From the NCBI GenBank assembly GCA_032358165.1, contig JAALGY010000061.1, forward strand, positions 1,488,001 to 1,552,000: 64,000 bases of DNA. Direction: 5' to 3'. Positions within the stretch are counted from its first letter, which is position 1; each line of letters starts with the position of its first letter. Both the position numbers and the translations under genes were made by a program. The notes below the pieces were generated by a model that was given only the letters and a program-made list of their open reading frames with translations, made no database searches and had not been told where the DNA came from. This DNA comes from Diplosphaera chodatii (taxonomy: Eukaryota; Chlorophyta; Trebouxiophyceae; Prasiolales; Stichococcaceae). Of the stretch, positions 1-12,351 are shown in pieces.

Positions 1-1233
1 AACAGCATCTGATACCTTCACGACTGCTCCTTGTCCCTCTAAACCACCGAGGCTGCCGTCTGCCATACACTAGTGGCTGTTGGATGAATCTTGGAAGGGT
101 CTGATCATGTGGATGGCACAGATGTATCCAGGGCTGATTTGCCTGGCATGTGCCCAACAGCAGGCCAGGTGATGACCTGCCTCTCCTTAGACAGGCAACA
201 GCAGGGGTTCAGGTACACACGAAGAAGTTCCGTGTGACCTGCTGGCTGAATCTGTCACTGACAGCCAGCAATCTCCAGCCGTGTACCTACTTGTACCGTG
301 CACAGAACAGCACAAGACAGATGCTTGCATTGTCGGCGGCTGTGCACAAGCAGCCATTGCCGCTGCAGCTGCCGCCGATGCTCGAGCGGCGGTTGCGCAG
401 CGAATGGCAGAACTGCTGACGAGACACCTTCCACGCACAGTGCATGGCGCATATCGCAGGTGCAAGCCACCAGTGCAGGGCCGCAGCGACGGGGATCACG
501 ACAAGACAGTGCCCATGTTCACGGCAGTCCGTTTGAGGCACGTTTGCCTTCAGACGGCAGCTACTTGCATGGCCTTGCACGCCAGCGGCAGCCACACTAG
601 GAAGCCGTCAGCACAGGTATGTCCTCATTCCATCATGCGAGCACTGATCACTATCGTGTAAGGCTCCGCACCTGCTTTGCGTGATTGGGGAAGCCGCTAT
701 CGCCTGTCTACTGCGCCTGCAGCTGTACACGCCTCTGCTATCCGGAAAATCTGGCGGCACCACTACAACACTGGCAACGGGGCCGCACACAGACGCTAAC
801 CACCTGTCTCGAACCTGTGCTGCTGGCCCGGAAGCTGTTTTGAAGCCCGCAAGGTAAGCAGCACGGCCGTCCGCCGGCCTCTGGTTCCGTGGAATATGCC
901 CAAACTGGTGACAAGTTTGTCGGAGCCCAGTGATCGATCAGGGCTGCGGCAGGGGCACCACACCAGATCAGCCGGTCTTACCCCGTTGAAGTCTACAGGT
1001 TATTGAGACAGATGACCAAACAGATGGATCACGGTCAAGCTGTCACCAGTTCTGCCTCATCTATGTCTGCTGGTGGCATGCATCCTCCGACAAATGAGAT
1101 GCCGCCGCAGCACTTGCATGCGGTGACCTGCCGCAGTTTGTGTGCCACCTGCCTGGCGTCCAAAGTTCACAATTGGAGCCTGATGTGCCGTCCAACATGG
1201 CTCGACCTTGGCTGTGGCACGCCCAATGCCTAG
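1..1233. other. Left edge, no confident gene
   Basis: This stretch lies downstream of the acyltransferase stop codon. A plus-strand alanine-rich stretch near 341-420 (about 25 residues of Ala, Arg and Gln) and an open stretch near 719-852 ending in a GT-type donor (GTAAGC) could be exons of a plus-strand gene entering from the left. I found no recognisable motif, and the frames cannot be joined with confidence. The rest is probably 3' untranslated or intergenic sequence. Confidence 0.3.
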
Positions 1234-4200
1234 CTAGTCCGCCTTGCCGCCGCCGCCACCGCGCATGTACTTGGAAAGATCCATGCGCATGTGCTCGTCC
1301 AGTACGCCAGGCGGTGCCTGGATCCGGCTGCCATTTAGGCTGACCGTCACGCCCGCCTGTGTGGCACAGGCCACGCACGTTGTTGCCAGTCATCGTCATG
1401 GACAGGGGAAGCTCCGGCCTGCCATAATTTATACTATGCTTGACACATGCATCCCACTGTAGTGGTGCCCTCTGTAGCAAGGACACAGTGTTGAGGTACC
1501 TCCACAATGGCGCACCTTGCACAGGGCGGTGAACTCCCGCTGCGACTGCTCGACCAGCGGCCAGCCGGTCTGCGCGGCGTACAGCGCCCGCACGTTGGCG
1601 GCGTACAGCGCCGCGTCGGCCCGCTCAGCGGCTGACGGCACGTACGGCGGCAGCACCTCCACCTCCAGCACATTGACGAACTGGCACATGAGCCGCAGCT
1701 GCAGGGGAAAAGGACGATGTGTTGTGTCTTGGTACATGTAACGCCACGCTGAGCTGCAGCAGCTGCCAGTTCACTTGACACATGGCCAGAGCTGCAGAAA
1801 AGAGCCTGTAAGTCAGCTTCGCTTGCCAGCTGCCTAGCTCCATGATAGCCGCATGTTATCAGCTGCTGAAGCTACATTTATTGACAAAATTAGGAGAGTT
1901 GCACAAGGACACATGCTGGCTTATGACCAGCCTACTTCCACTCAGCACATCCTGAGGTTGGCTCCAGCTGAGCTAGCAGCATCACAGCGGGTGGGAGGCG
2001 TGTTGCTGACTTCATGCAGCCAGGCCTGTGCGACGCAGTTCACGCAATGAGCTCACCGCCAGCACGCCCTCGTTCAGCAGCGTCCAGGCGGGATTGAGGC
2101 GCCGCCAGCGGTACCGCAGGATGACCGGCAGCACGGGGTGGCCCGGCAGGAAGGCGCCGCGCCGGAACTGCAGCAGGCAGCGCCCATGCGAGCAGGTGCC
2201 CTCCGGCGCAATGCACAGCTGCGGGTACCGCTGGTCGTGCGCCCTGCGGGACGCCGCACGACCTCAGAGGCACACCAGCGGGTGGGCTCTGCACAGCGTG
2301 AGGCAGGGCAGCAGGTTGCTGAGCAGCACCTGCGGGCTCTGGTGTCAAACAGCGTGCTGCCAGGGCTGCACGGGAGGCTGCTGATCACCTGTCCTTGATG
2401 ATCTGCGCCACATCGGCGGCGGGGGCGCCGGCGGCCCTGCTGCGCGGCTGCTCGTGCCTGGCGGCGGCGAGTGCCGCCTGTGGGGTGGCGGCCGCTTTCT
2501 GCCCGCCGCCGCCGCCGCCGTTGCTGCCGGCAGGACCCCGGTCCACAGACTCCCTCGCCACCCAGATGGTCTGAGGGGTCACGCAGCAGGACCACTGAAT
2601 ACTTTGCACAGCAGAACTGCATGTAATATTGTGCGGATTCCACTGGCATTGTTGCACAGCTTACAGTCCCATCAGGACATGAGGGCCAAGCTGCAGTATG
2701 TAGTTGGTGGGGGCTGAGGCGCTCACGTTGAAGGCGGAGACGCAGGTGCCGACCAGCGGCCAGGAGGCGATGCTGGCCTTGGCGACGCCCGACGGTGCAA
2801 ACATCGACATCAGCACCACCGAGTCCAGCTGCGCCACCAACATCGCCCGGTCAGGCGACTCTGAAGCATGACATCTGGGGAGAGCGCACATGAGTCATGA
2901 AGATGGTCTCCTCTTGTTCTTCTGCGCTGCAGGTGCAGCTGACCAGCCGCAATATGATTGCTGGTCGACACACTGGGGTTGCAATACGATGTATGCTCAA
3001 GCACTTGAAGGCGGCCAAGGTGCCCGTGTCGGCAAGCAGTAGCATTCGAACGAGCATGTGTTGTACGGCATGAACAACCGACACGCATTACACAACTCAC
3101 GAAGGACACGTGGTTGAAAATGACCACGGCGTGCTCTCGGCGCCCGCGCCTCACGTTGTCCCACCCGCGCACCCGCACCCACACCCCCAGCATCGCCAGC
3201 ATGACCTTGGTGGCCTTGCTGCCGGCGACCACGGCGGCCCGGCGCAGCGGCGGCAGCGGCTGCGCAGGGTCGCTGCAGGCGGAAACACGTGCAGCATGGT
3301 TTGCCAGAGGTCCCAACTCACTTAGCCAGAACAGTCTGAGCATGCGAGCCATGCAGCAGGATGCAATGAGGCAGGTGACAGAAAGCGGGGTGTCGCACCA
3401 GCCGAGGCCGGCGAGGTAGCTGCAGGCGGCCATGAGCAGCAGGGCAGCCACAATGACTAGCATGCGCGGGATGAGCAGCGGCAGCAGCAGCAGCATCTTG
3501 ATCGCCTCCCTGCATAAGACCATGCAACGACAGGTTTGGTTTGAAAACCTGCAACCTTCATCATCATGTCATCAATGAGCCGAAACTGAATCGGTGGTCA
3601 AGCACACCAGCTCGCATGTTGTGAACCGTCAACTGGTCCGAGAGGCCAAGCGCACCAGGCAGTGAAGGGGCTGCCCAGCTCGATGAAAGGGCTGTTCAAC
3701 ACGTCATATGAGGCCAGGTCTGGCCTGCTGGTTTGTGCATTCCGCGGCCTTGCTTCATCTGCATGCACACGACCTAGTTTGAGGTGGTGATAAGCTGTGC
3801 CTGCCAATGCACAATGTACTACGTGGTACAGGAAGACCGGCTGCCAGTTGGTCATACTGTTAAGCAGCGGCAGGATGCCGCACGTGTGTCGCCGTTTGTA
3901 GCGCCAGACTGACTGCCCCGCCGCTCAGCGGTGTCGGATGGGGGCACTCCGCTGGGCGGCGGCGGGATGTCGTAGTTGGGCTGCGCCGTGTCCCGCCCAC
4001 GCCGAGAGCGCGTGGTCATGCCGGCCATGTCGCCTCCGCCGTCCACCGAGAAGAACGTGGCGCTGGCAGAAGCGCTTGCGTCCTGTGCTGTGCGCCCCTG
4101 CAATATAATAGCAGCCGCAACCGAGTGTAAAGCTGGCACTGCATCAGCATTGCAGCCTGCAAGAGCAGAACCAATGCGTCAAGCGCTGACTGGCAGCATG

Positions 4201-4669
4201 CTGCGCTGGTCCGTTTTTCCTCAGTGTGGGGGGCAAACCTCTAGGATAGAGTGCAGGCCGCTGTCTGCGCCTGCAAGCTGCGAGGGGCCGCCAAAGCTGT
4301 GGCGGGTGTCGCTGCCCGAGCTGTGGCGCCCGTCGCTGCCGAAGCTGTGGCGGTGTCTGGCGGCCGTGGGGCTGACCGCGGGCCGCCCGGCGTGTGGCGA
4401 GGGGGATCCCTGGCTGATGAAGTTGGCCTGCACAAGCAGAAGACGCCTCAGCTGCAGGCTGCGCATGCGTACGCATGCACCTGCAGTGCACTGAGAGCTG
4501 AGCACGTGTTCATATGGTTCCCGCAGCTGAAGCGGGGCGGTGCAAGGCACCTGTGCAGCTGCGATTGCGGCGTCCAATGTGTCCGCGTCGATCCCGCCCC
4601 CTGCGTCTGAGCCGTGTTCGTCGCCGCAGACGCTGCTGGCGCGGCTGGTGTTCAAGCTGCCCACGAAGC
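1234..4669 (-). CDS. Lysophospholipid acyltransferase (LPEAT/LPCAT-like, PlsC family)
   Basis: Predicted membrane enzyme that re-acylates lysophospholipids from acyl-CoA, most like plant LPEAT. A hydrophobic exon (about 3330-3510) gives two membrane segments. The next exon ends in NHVSF and the following one starts LDSVVLMSM, so splicing restores the catalytic H-x4-D motif (HVSFLD). The exon at about 2055-2250 carries the PEGTCSHG substrate-binding motif, followed by LLQFRRGAFLPGHPVLPVI. Then come QFVNVLEVEVLPPYVPS and YAANVRALYAAQTG, typical of LPEAT C-terminal to PlsC. The last exon (about 1352-1234) ends KYMRGGGGGKAD and stop. No EF-hand was seen. The N-terminal exons (4669-3890) are low-complexity and serine-rich. 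The exon at 4669 follows an acceptor-like TTGCAG, so the true start lies upstream and is not identified. LPCAT versus LPEAT specificity cannot be told from sequence alone. Confidence 0.82.
4289..4353 (-). repeat. Three tandem 24-bp coding units
   Basis: Within the N-terminal region of the acyltransferase an octapeptide close to RHSFGSDG is repeated nearly three times (RHSFGSD, GRHSSGSD, TRHSFGG). It is a short, recent-looking in-frame tandem expansion in a disordered region upstream of the membrane segments. The serines could be phosphosites (inference). Confidence 0.7.
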
Positions 4670-5614
4670 TGCAATACAGCGGTCAGCGACATGTCAAGCA
4701 GATGCACAGTGAGCTTTGTGCCTGATCATGCTGGCCCACCGACACGGATGGCTGAGGGACGCAAATGATACCCTAGCGTGATATACTGTCAGGCAGGATG
4801 AGGTGCACAACGCAACATCACATACACACATGCACCAGGGTGCGACAAGCTGCATCGATGGATATCACTCCAGCAGTGCTGCAGCTAACCTTCCAGCTGC
4901 GGAGGTGCCGGTGGATGGTGCCCGCAGGCTGCGCGTAGAGTAGGCTTCAGAGCCGGCTAGTGATCCAGACCTCTGACGGCGCTTCCTGCTCAGCATTGCA
5001 GCGTCATCTGCGCACCAGTCAGACAGGCAGTCAAGTCAAACATGAACAGTTCAGTTTGGTGCAAGTGACCTGATCTGATGCACGAGTAGAAGCTTCTGAT
5101 CGCGTGACAGCACCCACTTTGCTTCACACGATTTGAATTCTGTGAGCAGCTCGGAGATGTCACCTGTCAAGATTGCACATAGGTCGGCAGCGCTCGGATC
5201 GGATGCCGAGTGCAGTCGAGAACAATTTGCCGAGACGTCGATCAAGCCATCGCACTCGCGAGCTGGACAACACTCTGTGATACTGTACAGTCGTCTGACC
5301 CGCGAGCTATCTTGACGCTGAACCTGTCGGACGTCGAGCGTTTGGCATAGTGAGACGAAGGTGCGGTGCAACCGAGCAAGTCCCCTGGTATTCGAGTCCC
5401 CTCCACCGCCGGCAAAACATCAACACTCACCATGACCTTGGCCAGGCGAAAAAAGTGCCGCATATGCCAACCGATTGCGCCCAATAGTCACGACTAGTGT
5501 GTTCTATGACGTACAGTGGCTCAGTTGTCGACGTGGCAAACAAGCTCCTCTGGCAGATCGTCCTTGCAAAACTTCTCCGCCGCTGTCACCTACAGCGCCA
5601 AACTGTGTGCATAC
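4670..5614. other. Region between acyltransferase and GT60-like gene
   Basis: It should hold the 5' exon and promoter of the acyltransferase and the 3' end of the GT60-like gene. A minus-strand open stretch at about 5051-5130 (ending HQIRSLAPN) could be a last exon of the upstream gene, but nothing conserved supports it. No other coding signal is convincing. Confidence 0.35.
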
Positions 5615-8357
5615 TCACATGCATGGAGCTAGCAGAGGTCCAGCCACATGGTTTGACGTGCAGGGCGTACTCAGCACAACCAACACGTCATCATTGCAAT
5701 TCAATGTGCATCGCAATGGCATCCTCTTCAGCACCTTCTGCGCCTTGAGGTCCACGCCGGCAAACTGCTCCCAGTCGGCCAGGCTGCGAGCGGTGCCCAT
5801 GCCATAGCGTGACATGTTTGCTGCCAGGTAGGGTTTCGGAGGCCCTGCTCTGATGCCTTGCAGGTGTAGCACCTGAAAGAAACGTGTGATCACAGTGTCC
5901 TGTGTCCTAACCTGTGTGAAGTATAGCTGCTCTAACCAGCTGGCTGCGAGGGTCTCCAGCAGCGCATCACCTTTTCAATTGCATCCAGTTGTGCTGACAG
6001 CCATGTGTGCTCGTGGTCCCTGCGGCATATCAAGTACACTCTGGATTGGGCTTGTGAGTACCGAACACTGTTTCCAGGGCGACCAACCACAACTGCAAAA
6101 CACATGCTGCAGATTGCCCACATGAATACATTGATGTTCCGCTCGCCCTGCAAGACGAGCATGAATCAACGTGCTGTTGGCATCAAAACTGCATCACAGA
6201 ACAATTGGATGACATGTGATCAGCGTGAACACTGCAGGACAGGACACCAGGGCTCCAGGCATGAGTCTGTGCATGGGCGGAGGCAGACTCACATAGTGAA
6301 CATACCGGTGGTACACCATATCCTCCGTAGGTGTGAAAACATCCCAGCCAGTCGTGTACAGCCGCATACTGTATAGCGACTGCACTGGCATACACACTCA
6401 CTTTGCTCATCAGTGCTGGGGCGTGTGCGTTTGGCGCAGGCAATTGACAGAGTTCAGCAGCTTGCTTGAGCTCTTGCAGTTGGCGAATGTATGTGGGTAC
6501 ATACCTCTTCACCGTCGAACAGGAAGGGCAGCTCCGGGTCAAAGGGCACCTCGCTGAGAACCAGGCCAGAGCCGAACATGAAGCCGGCTGCATTGCATGA
6601 ATGAAGCGGCGTCGGAGGCGTGTCGATGCCTAGCTGGAACACACATGCATCGGCACCTGTTTTCGACTTCTCAGTGACGCATGCCATGTCGCAGGGATAG
6701 GCTGGCATGCAGCTGTTATGTTGCGTGCTCGTGTACAATGCTACCCCAGTGCATGGTGATGTGCAGGAGTCCTGGTGTGAAGGCATACTACGCTTCTGTG
6801 CTCCCACCTGCTGCAAAGGGCACCCGCACAGCCCTTCCGTGGGGCAGGAATGCCCGCCCTGCCAGTCGGAACACGTCCTTGTTCGGCCCGCCGGTGAAGT
6901 CGCCAGTGCAGATCCTGATCATGGGCAGCTGCTTGGGCTTTGTGACTGGTGCAGCAGCGCTTCTACTGTCCGGACTGGCAGCCTCTGCTGTTGCTGACTC
7001 ACGGCTGCCACCAGTCTCGCCGATGGCGGCCCCCGCTGTTGTTGCATGCTGTCTGTCGTCATGTGGCACTGACGCTGCAGCATGGTTTGGATGTCCCACA
7101 GCTCGTGATGGCCCACTCGCCCGCCTCGCAGCCTGGTGGGCTGCCTGCTGCTGCGGTAGCCTCCCAGCTGGCACACCCACGATGGGGGCGGGGTACATGG
7201 AAAGCACAGGCTTGGGCGCACACAGCTGCACTGCCTGATACATGCTGGCCAGTGTGGCGTCCCAGCCTTGGGCGAACCTGCATGTGCATTTTCAAGCAAA
7301 GTGAGTCCCTGAAGTAGAGTGGGTCCCTTTACAGGTTGGTGTACCAAGCCAGTCTGACGTGGTGTGCTGCACTGCACGGGGGAGCAAGCCAGAGGCACCT
7401 GCTGTGGCCGTCGATTTGCATCCAGTATGTCTCTTCCCTGTACAACCCCGCCGCCAGCGCTCGTGCGAGTGTGGGCCCTGCTGCATCTGTGGCATTCATG
7501 CGGTGCATTCGGACCTGTGCATGCAACAATTGAAACATGGTTATGTTTCAGCTGATGTGGAAACTGGGCCGCTTTCGAGCGGAGAAGCCAAAAAGGTAGG
7601 GTAAGCAGGCAGCTGCGTGGTGGTCTCAGGCAGAGGCGTCAGTAGCCCCAACGCTCACATTCGCTCGCAGCTCTGCTGGTAGACGCTCTGGCGCACAGTC
7701 TTCGTGACTCCCTGCTGGCAACAGCCGCTGCTCACACACGCCAGCAAAGACCCGTTGCGGGTCAGCTGCCATGGCAAACAAACTGGCCAGTGTTGCATGG
7801 CAATCTGGCTCCTGCATGACTTCACCACGATATCAACAGCTGATACGCCCTGACCAAATGCGTTTCGCGTGACATCCTGCAGCAAGCTGAACAAGAGCTC
7901 CAACTACCAACACCTCACCCGGTAGGCAATGACCGACACAAAGATGGTCTGCACCGGCGCCGTGCTGATGCCTGCATCCAGGATACGATATGCCATCATT
8001 CCCAGCGTGGGTGAAGAATGGTTGTTGAGTAATATCTCTTCATCCACCAAAGCTATGCCTCATGAGTGCGCACGGCTGTGCTGCAGCACTTCAGTAAGCG
8101 GGGGCGGGCCTGGTGCAGAAACAGCAAGTGGTGTTGCTGGGTTTAGGTATACAGGTTGAATTACCATCTTGGTTTGCAACTCGAGCATCTGCCAGCAGGT
8201 GCTCTGCTGTGTGCAGACGAAACAGTCCTCGGCCGCCCTCGGACGTCCGGTGCTGCAATGCTGTCAGCACCAGAGCACCGACAAGCAGCCAGGATGTCAC
8301 CAGCACAAGCTGCCGCCGATGCAATCTCGTGCGGTGGCGTTCACGTTGCCTTGTCAT
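5615..8357 (-). CDS. Skp1-type hydroxyproline GlcNAc-transferase-like (GT60), type II membrane protein
   Basis: The start at 8357 gives a basic N-terminus followed by the hydrophobic anchor LVLVTSWLLVGALVLTAL, typical of a type II Golgi/ER protein. Exons in order: TIFVSVIAYR (about 8010-7930); ADPQRVFAGVCEQ (about 7810-7660); RMNATDAAGPTLARALAAGL then YWMQIDGHSR, matching the family's QID-x-H metal/nucleotide site (about 7515-7400); FAQGWDATLASMYQ (about 7277); TGDFTGGPNKDVFR (about 6920); GFMFGSGLVLSEVPFDPELP then FLFDGEE (about 6590-6505); DVFTPTEDMVYHRY (about 6350); and YGMGTARSLADWEQFAGVDL (about 5800-5730). This order and these motifs match the GlcNAc (Skp1 Gnt1) family. In Dictyostelium that enzyme is cytosolic; the anchor here suggests a secretory-pathway role. 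The 3' end is uncertain: the frame stays open to 5615. Confidence 0.8.
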
Positions 8358-8863
8358 GTAACGACCAAGACCTCTTCTTGCACAAGGTCTAGCTAGGGAG
8401 CTTGCATCGCTCGATGACAGCTCTGTTGATCAGGTTACGTATGAAGTGGGGTACGCAGTTTCATCAAAATCAGAAGTGCTATGACAAAGCTGCAGCGCTG
8501 ATGATGAACGACGATAAGCAACAGGCAGTGTAGCGGTGGAAGACTCAAGCGGTGCAACGAAACCCCATCCAAGGTTTGGGCTGCCAATCAGTGCAACGAA
8601 CGGCATTATTGGTAGTCGATGCTAGATGCAGTATGCTCGCTACTGAACCTCCTCTGGCTGATATACACTGGCAACGTGCACAAGAATACCTGCTGACATC
8701 CCAAGCGGTTCACTTGCTCCCAGCAGGAGGAGCCTGGCAGCGCACAAATTCCCAATGCAAGGACTGACTTCTCACGATCACGACTGCTGCCACTGTTGCT
8801 CGGCCGTCAGCTGCAGGACCTCTTGCAGCGGGCAGCACGCTGCTCAAGGACGACGAGGGGTCC

Positions 8864-11800
8864 TCATGAGCTGCACTCCTTGGTACCTTCGGATGCACGT
8901 TCCCCAGCGGTGAGCACGCCGCAGCACGGCAGGTCCACCAGTCCGCCGCCCTTGGCCGCGTGCTGCTTCAGCATCGCCAGCGCCCCGTCCAACGGACTGA
9001 GCTCCTCCGGCCGCATCGCAGCGCCCTCTGCCATGAGGTCCTGCGGGCACAGCGCAAAGCTCGTTTCACGGTCAAGGGGTCTGTGGTCAAAGCAATGTTG
9101 CCCATGCATCATCAGCTGTCGACATTGGAATGAGTATCAGACCCACTGGCCTGCCATGTGCGAGTTGAAGCCTCAGTAAGTGGTGATGGGCCACATGGGC
9201 CACCCACCTCAGCAGACCTCTCCCCGACCTCTGCCGCCAGCACTTCGACCAGCTGCGAGACCTCGGCCTTGCTTGGGTACGCCTGCACGGGCAGCTGTAG
9301 CAGGGTGAGGCACAAAGGACATGCAGTTGAGCAGGAGCCTCATGCTGTGAGAGCTCTATCATGCACCAGCAGCGTGCAGAGTTGGGCCAGCAGGGAAGCA
9401 GGAGAGCGTAGCAGACATCCTCACATGCACTTGCAATGTGGCGGACTGCACAGGCGTGAGCACCTGCCGACCCACACATGCAAGCCGATTAAGCATGTAC
9501 AAGCAAGTGCAGTTGACATATGTGAGCTGGACGCAACAAACAGCACAACAGATATGGGTATACCAGGAGCTGCAATCATCATGAGCTTGTAGTTGCAAAG
9601 TGCAGCAGTCACCTGCCGCCATACGCTGGCGATCATCTGGACGTGCAAGGCGTGCTCCTGCACTCGCCACCAAAGCCTGTGTACTTTGTGACTGAGTTCG
9701 GCCTCGCGACCTGGCCGACATCGAGCCCACTCGCAAGTCGCAAGCGACTGCACTGAGAGGCATGCAACATGCAGCACGTCCACGCACCGCTCGCAGTACA
9801 TCCGCCAGCTCATTCGTGCTGGCGATCAGCGTCTGCAGGTTCCCCATCTCCATGCCGGCGTGGCCGCCAATGCTGCAGGCCTGCACCAGGACAGCCTGAA
9901 CAGTATGCACCACCCCGAGTCCAGGGTAGCGCGGGTGGCAAACACATTCTTGATGGGCTGGCAGTTCCCCAGTAAAGCATGACGCTGCTGCTTCAACACA
10001 ACGTGTTCTCACATGAAGCCTGCACAATGCTCGAGGCCGGCAAGGGTGCATGGCATGAGGGTCCGCCATGTGCGCAGCCTGCCTGGGGCCATGCTGCAGC
10101 CGGCCGGCGCACCTGCACTTTGCCGGTGAGCTGCTGCCGGCGGACCAGCACCGCCCCCAGGTTCAGCAGGTACAGCCGGCGCAGCCCCAGCACCGCCTCG
10201 CGCTGCACCTGCAGGCGCAGCAGGCGCCCAGGCTTGCTGCAGGTTGCGCCAATTATGAGATATCCAGTGCTTGCCAAAAGGCTCAGTTGGTGCATGCTGA
10301 ACTGCACCTCATGCTGGGGCAACAGGACTTTTAGCATGGCTTCGAAGTCCACTTCGGGGTGGGTGCATTGTTTGCAATCTGATAAAACTTTTGGCATACG
10401 CACTGGGGTGAACAGTACTGCACCCAGCAGCACAGTGCCGGACGGCGCAGAGGCAGACTTCGAACGCTCCACCTGTGTGAACGCACCCAAAGCCTGACGT
10501 GTGACTGCAGCTAGCAGATGCACCTCAAGCTGCTGGTAGCACGCAGTGCGATTTCTGAGGATGTCTTGTCCAACCCTCTAGAGCATGGGTGAGAAGCACT
10601 CATGATGCACGTACCAAGTGGCGGCGGTGCTTCAGGCCGATGGTGGCATGCAGGTGCCAGCCCTCCACCACCAGCTTTCCCTGCAGAGGGTTGCAGCACG
10701 CCGCTCGAAGGGTTTGACCACCCTTTGCGCTTGCTGACCAGACGCCAGGCGTGCTCCACTTCAGGCCTCATATCAAGTATGCTGTGACCAAAGAACAGCC
10801 AGAGGCAAATGCAGTTCACAGTGCATAGGCGGCAACCCCACCAGACGTTGGAGCGCAGGCGAGTCCGGGGGAGACGCCGGCGTCGCCTCCAGCAGCAGCT
10901 TTGCGAACGCCACGATGTAGCGTTGCCACAGCGCGGCAAACTCTTCCACGGGCATGTCCTCCACCTGCATTGGTAGTGTGCCTCGTGGGGCGACAGCATG
11001 TGCAACCCAGCTGCCCCTTCGCTGTGCATGGGCTTCTGAACCTGCTGCTCCATCGCAGCCGTGACGACATGCCGGAAACTTGATCATCACATGCCACTTC
11101 AGGTCCTCGATCGACACCGGTGTCACGCACCTGGTGCCGCGGCAGGGAGAGTGGCGGCCCTGGATCAACGCTGACCGTGACGACTTCGCCCAGCCCGATG
11201 ATGTCCGTCAGCAGCCGCTTTGTGTGCTCATCCAGCCACCACGCCCAGCTTGCGCCTGCGCATGCAGCAAACAACATCACGCTTCTGTCCTGCATCCATA
11301 TCCTCATAGAATTGCGTTCCCTGCTCCACTCAGGCTTACCAAGCACAATGGTGGGCGGTGCGGGCAGGCCATTCGGCTCCGTTGCCGCCTGCGGCAACTG
11401 CTTCTCCAGCAGCTGGTTGCGCATTGCCATGCTCTCCTGCATCGTGGGCAACCGCAGCATGTGGCAGCAATGCACCAACTGGCATCACGTCTTTGCTGCA
11501 GTCGTGCCAGGTCATGCCAAGGAATGAGGCAATCTGAAGCATGAGCCTCTAGCAGTTGTCCACCTTTTTCATGTGCAACGTGCGCAGCTCAGCCGAAAGC
11601 TCTGCAATCTCCAGCTCCGCTTCCTGCAGCCGCGTCTGCAGCCAGAGGCGTTCCGACTTGTGCTTGAGCTTGGTGGCGATCAGCCTTTCCGAGCTGATCT
11701 GCTCACTAGTGTGCACTGCTGCTGTCTGGCTGCATATGCTGGTGAGGAGTCTGGCTGGCGCCCAGTCCCACCTTTCGACGCTCTCGGTACCGCTTGTGCG

Positions 11801-12351
11801 CATTCCTGGCATTTGCTTTGGGGTTGCCACCCCCGCTGCCGATGCCCGAAGCCCACATCTCAATCTGCGGCAGCATATGACAGCTGCAGGGGCGTGTACA
11901 GGTGCACTCACGCTGGAATCCTTTGCATCACGAGCTGTTGGTGGTGCTTGCGTTACAGCATGCATCACCTCGTCGAGCTGTCCTGATGTACCGGACCGCA
12001 CCTCAGCCATGCCCACAGCAGCGCTATTATGAAGATCAACGTGCTGTAACTGTGGCGCAGTTGCGGGCTCTGACGGCAGCCTCAATAATCTTCTGATGTC
12101 GTCCTGCACATGGCTCAAAACATGGGGCGATCTTCAAAGTGTGCCAAATGTTGCAAATGTTACGCCCCCAGTGTGCCGCTCACGAGGGGTGCGCTGCGGA
12201 CGGACTGCCTCACCTCACTCATCAGGCTATCAAGGTCCCAATTCTGCTCATTATGTGTCGAGTGCTGTGAGGCAGTCGGCGGTATAGCGGTGGACTGCCA
12301 GGTACTGTATTGCGCCGCAATGGCATCGGGTTCAGCTGTCAGCGGAGGCAT
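8864..12351 (-). CDS. bZIP transcription factor, cluster copy D
   Basis: About 490 residues in about 15 exons: 12351-12214, 12103-~11960, 11864-11772, 11635-11564, 11436-11340, 11255-11131, 10964-10842, 10680-10615, 10472-~10406, ~10240-10113, 9880-9788, 9657-9613, 9463-9425, 9282-9208, 9040-8864. The start (MPPLTAEPD) was chosen because it aligns with copy C. The basic region reads KANARNAHKRYRERRK; it is joined in phase to the zipper exon TRLQEAELEIAELSAELRTL, with Leu/Ile at a and d spacing. Downstream blocks are ESMAMRNQLLEKQL, WLDEHTKRLL, EEFAALWQRYIVAFAKLLLE, LVVEGWHLHATIGLKH, LGLRRLYLLNLGAVLVRRQQ, EHALHVQMIASVWRQ, and VLTPVQSATLQVH. Compared with ordinary bZIPs the invariant Asn of the basic region is Ala. 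It is probably a nuclear DNA-binding regulator or a dimer partner; its targets are unknown. Confidence 0.78.

Noticed and set aside
1234..4669. GPAT or LPAAT (AGPAT) identity for the acyltransferase
   Set aside because: The QFVN-x-LEV-x-x-LP-x-Y segment and ANVR-x-L tail after the PlsC core are LPEAT/LPCAT features not found in AGPATs.
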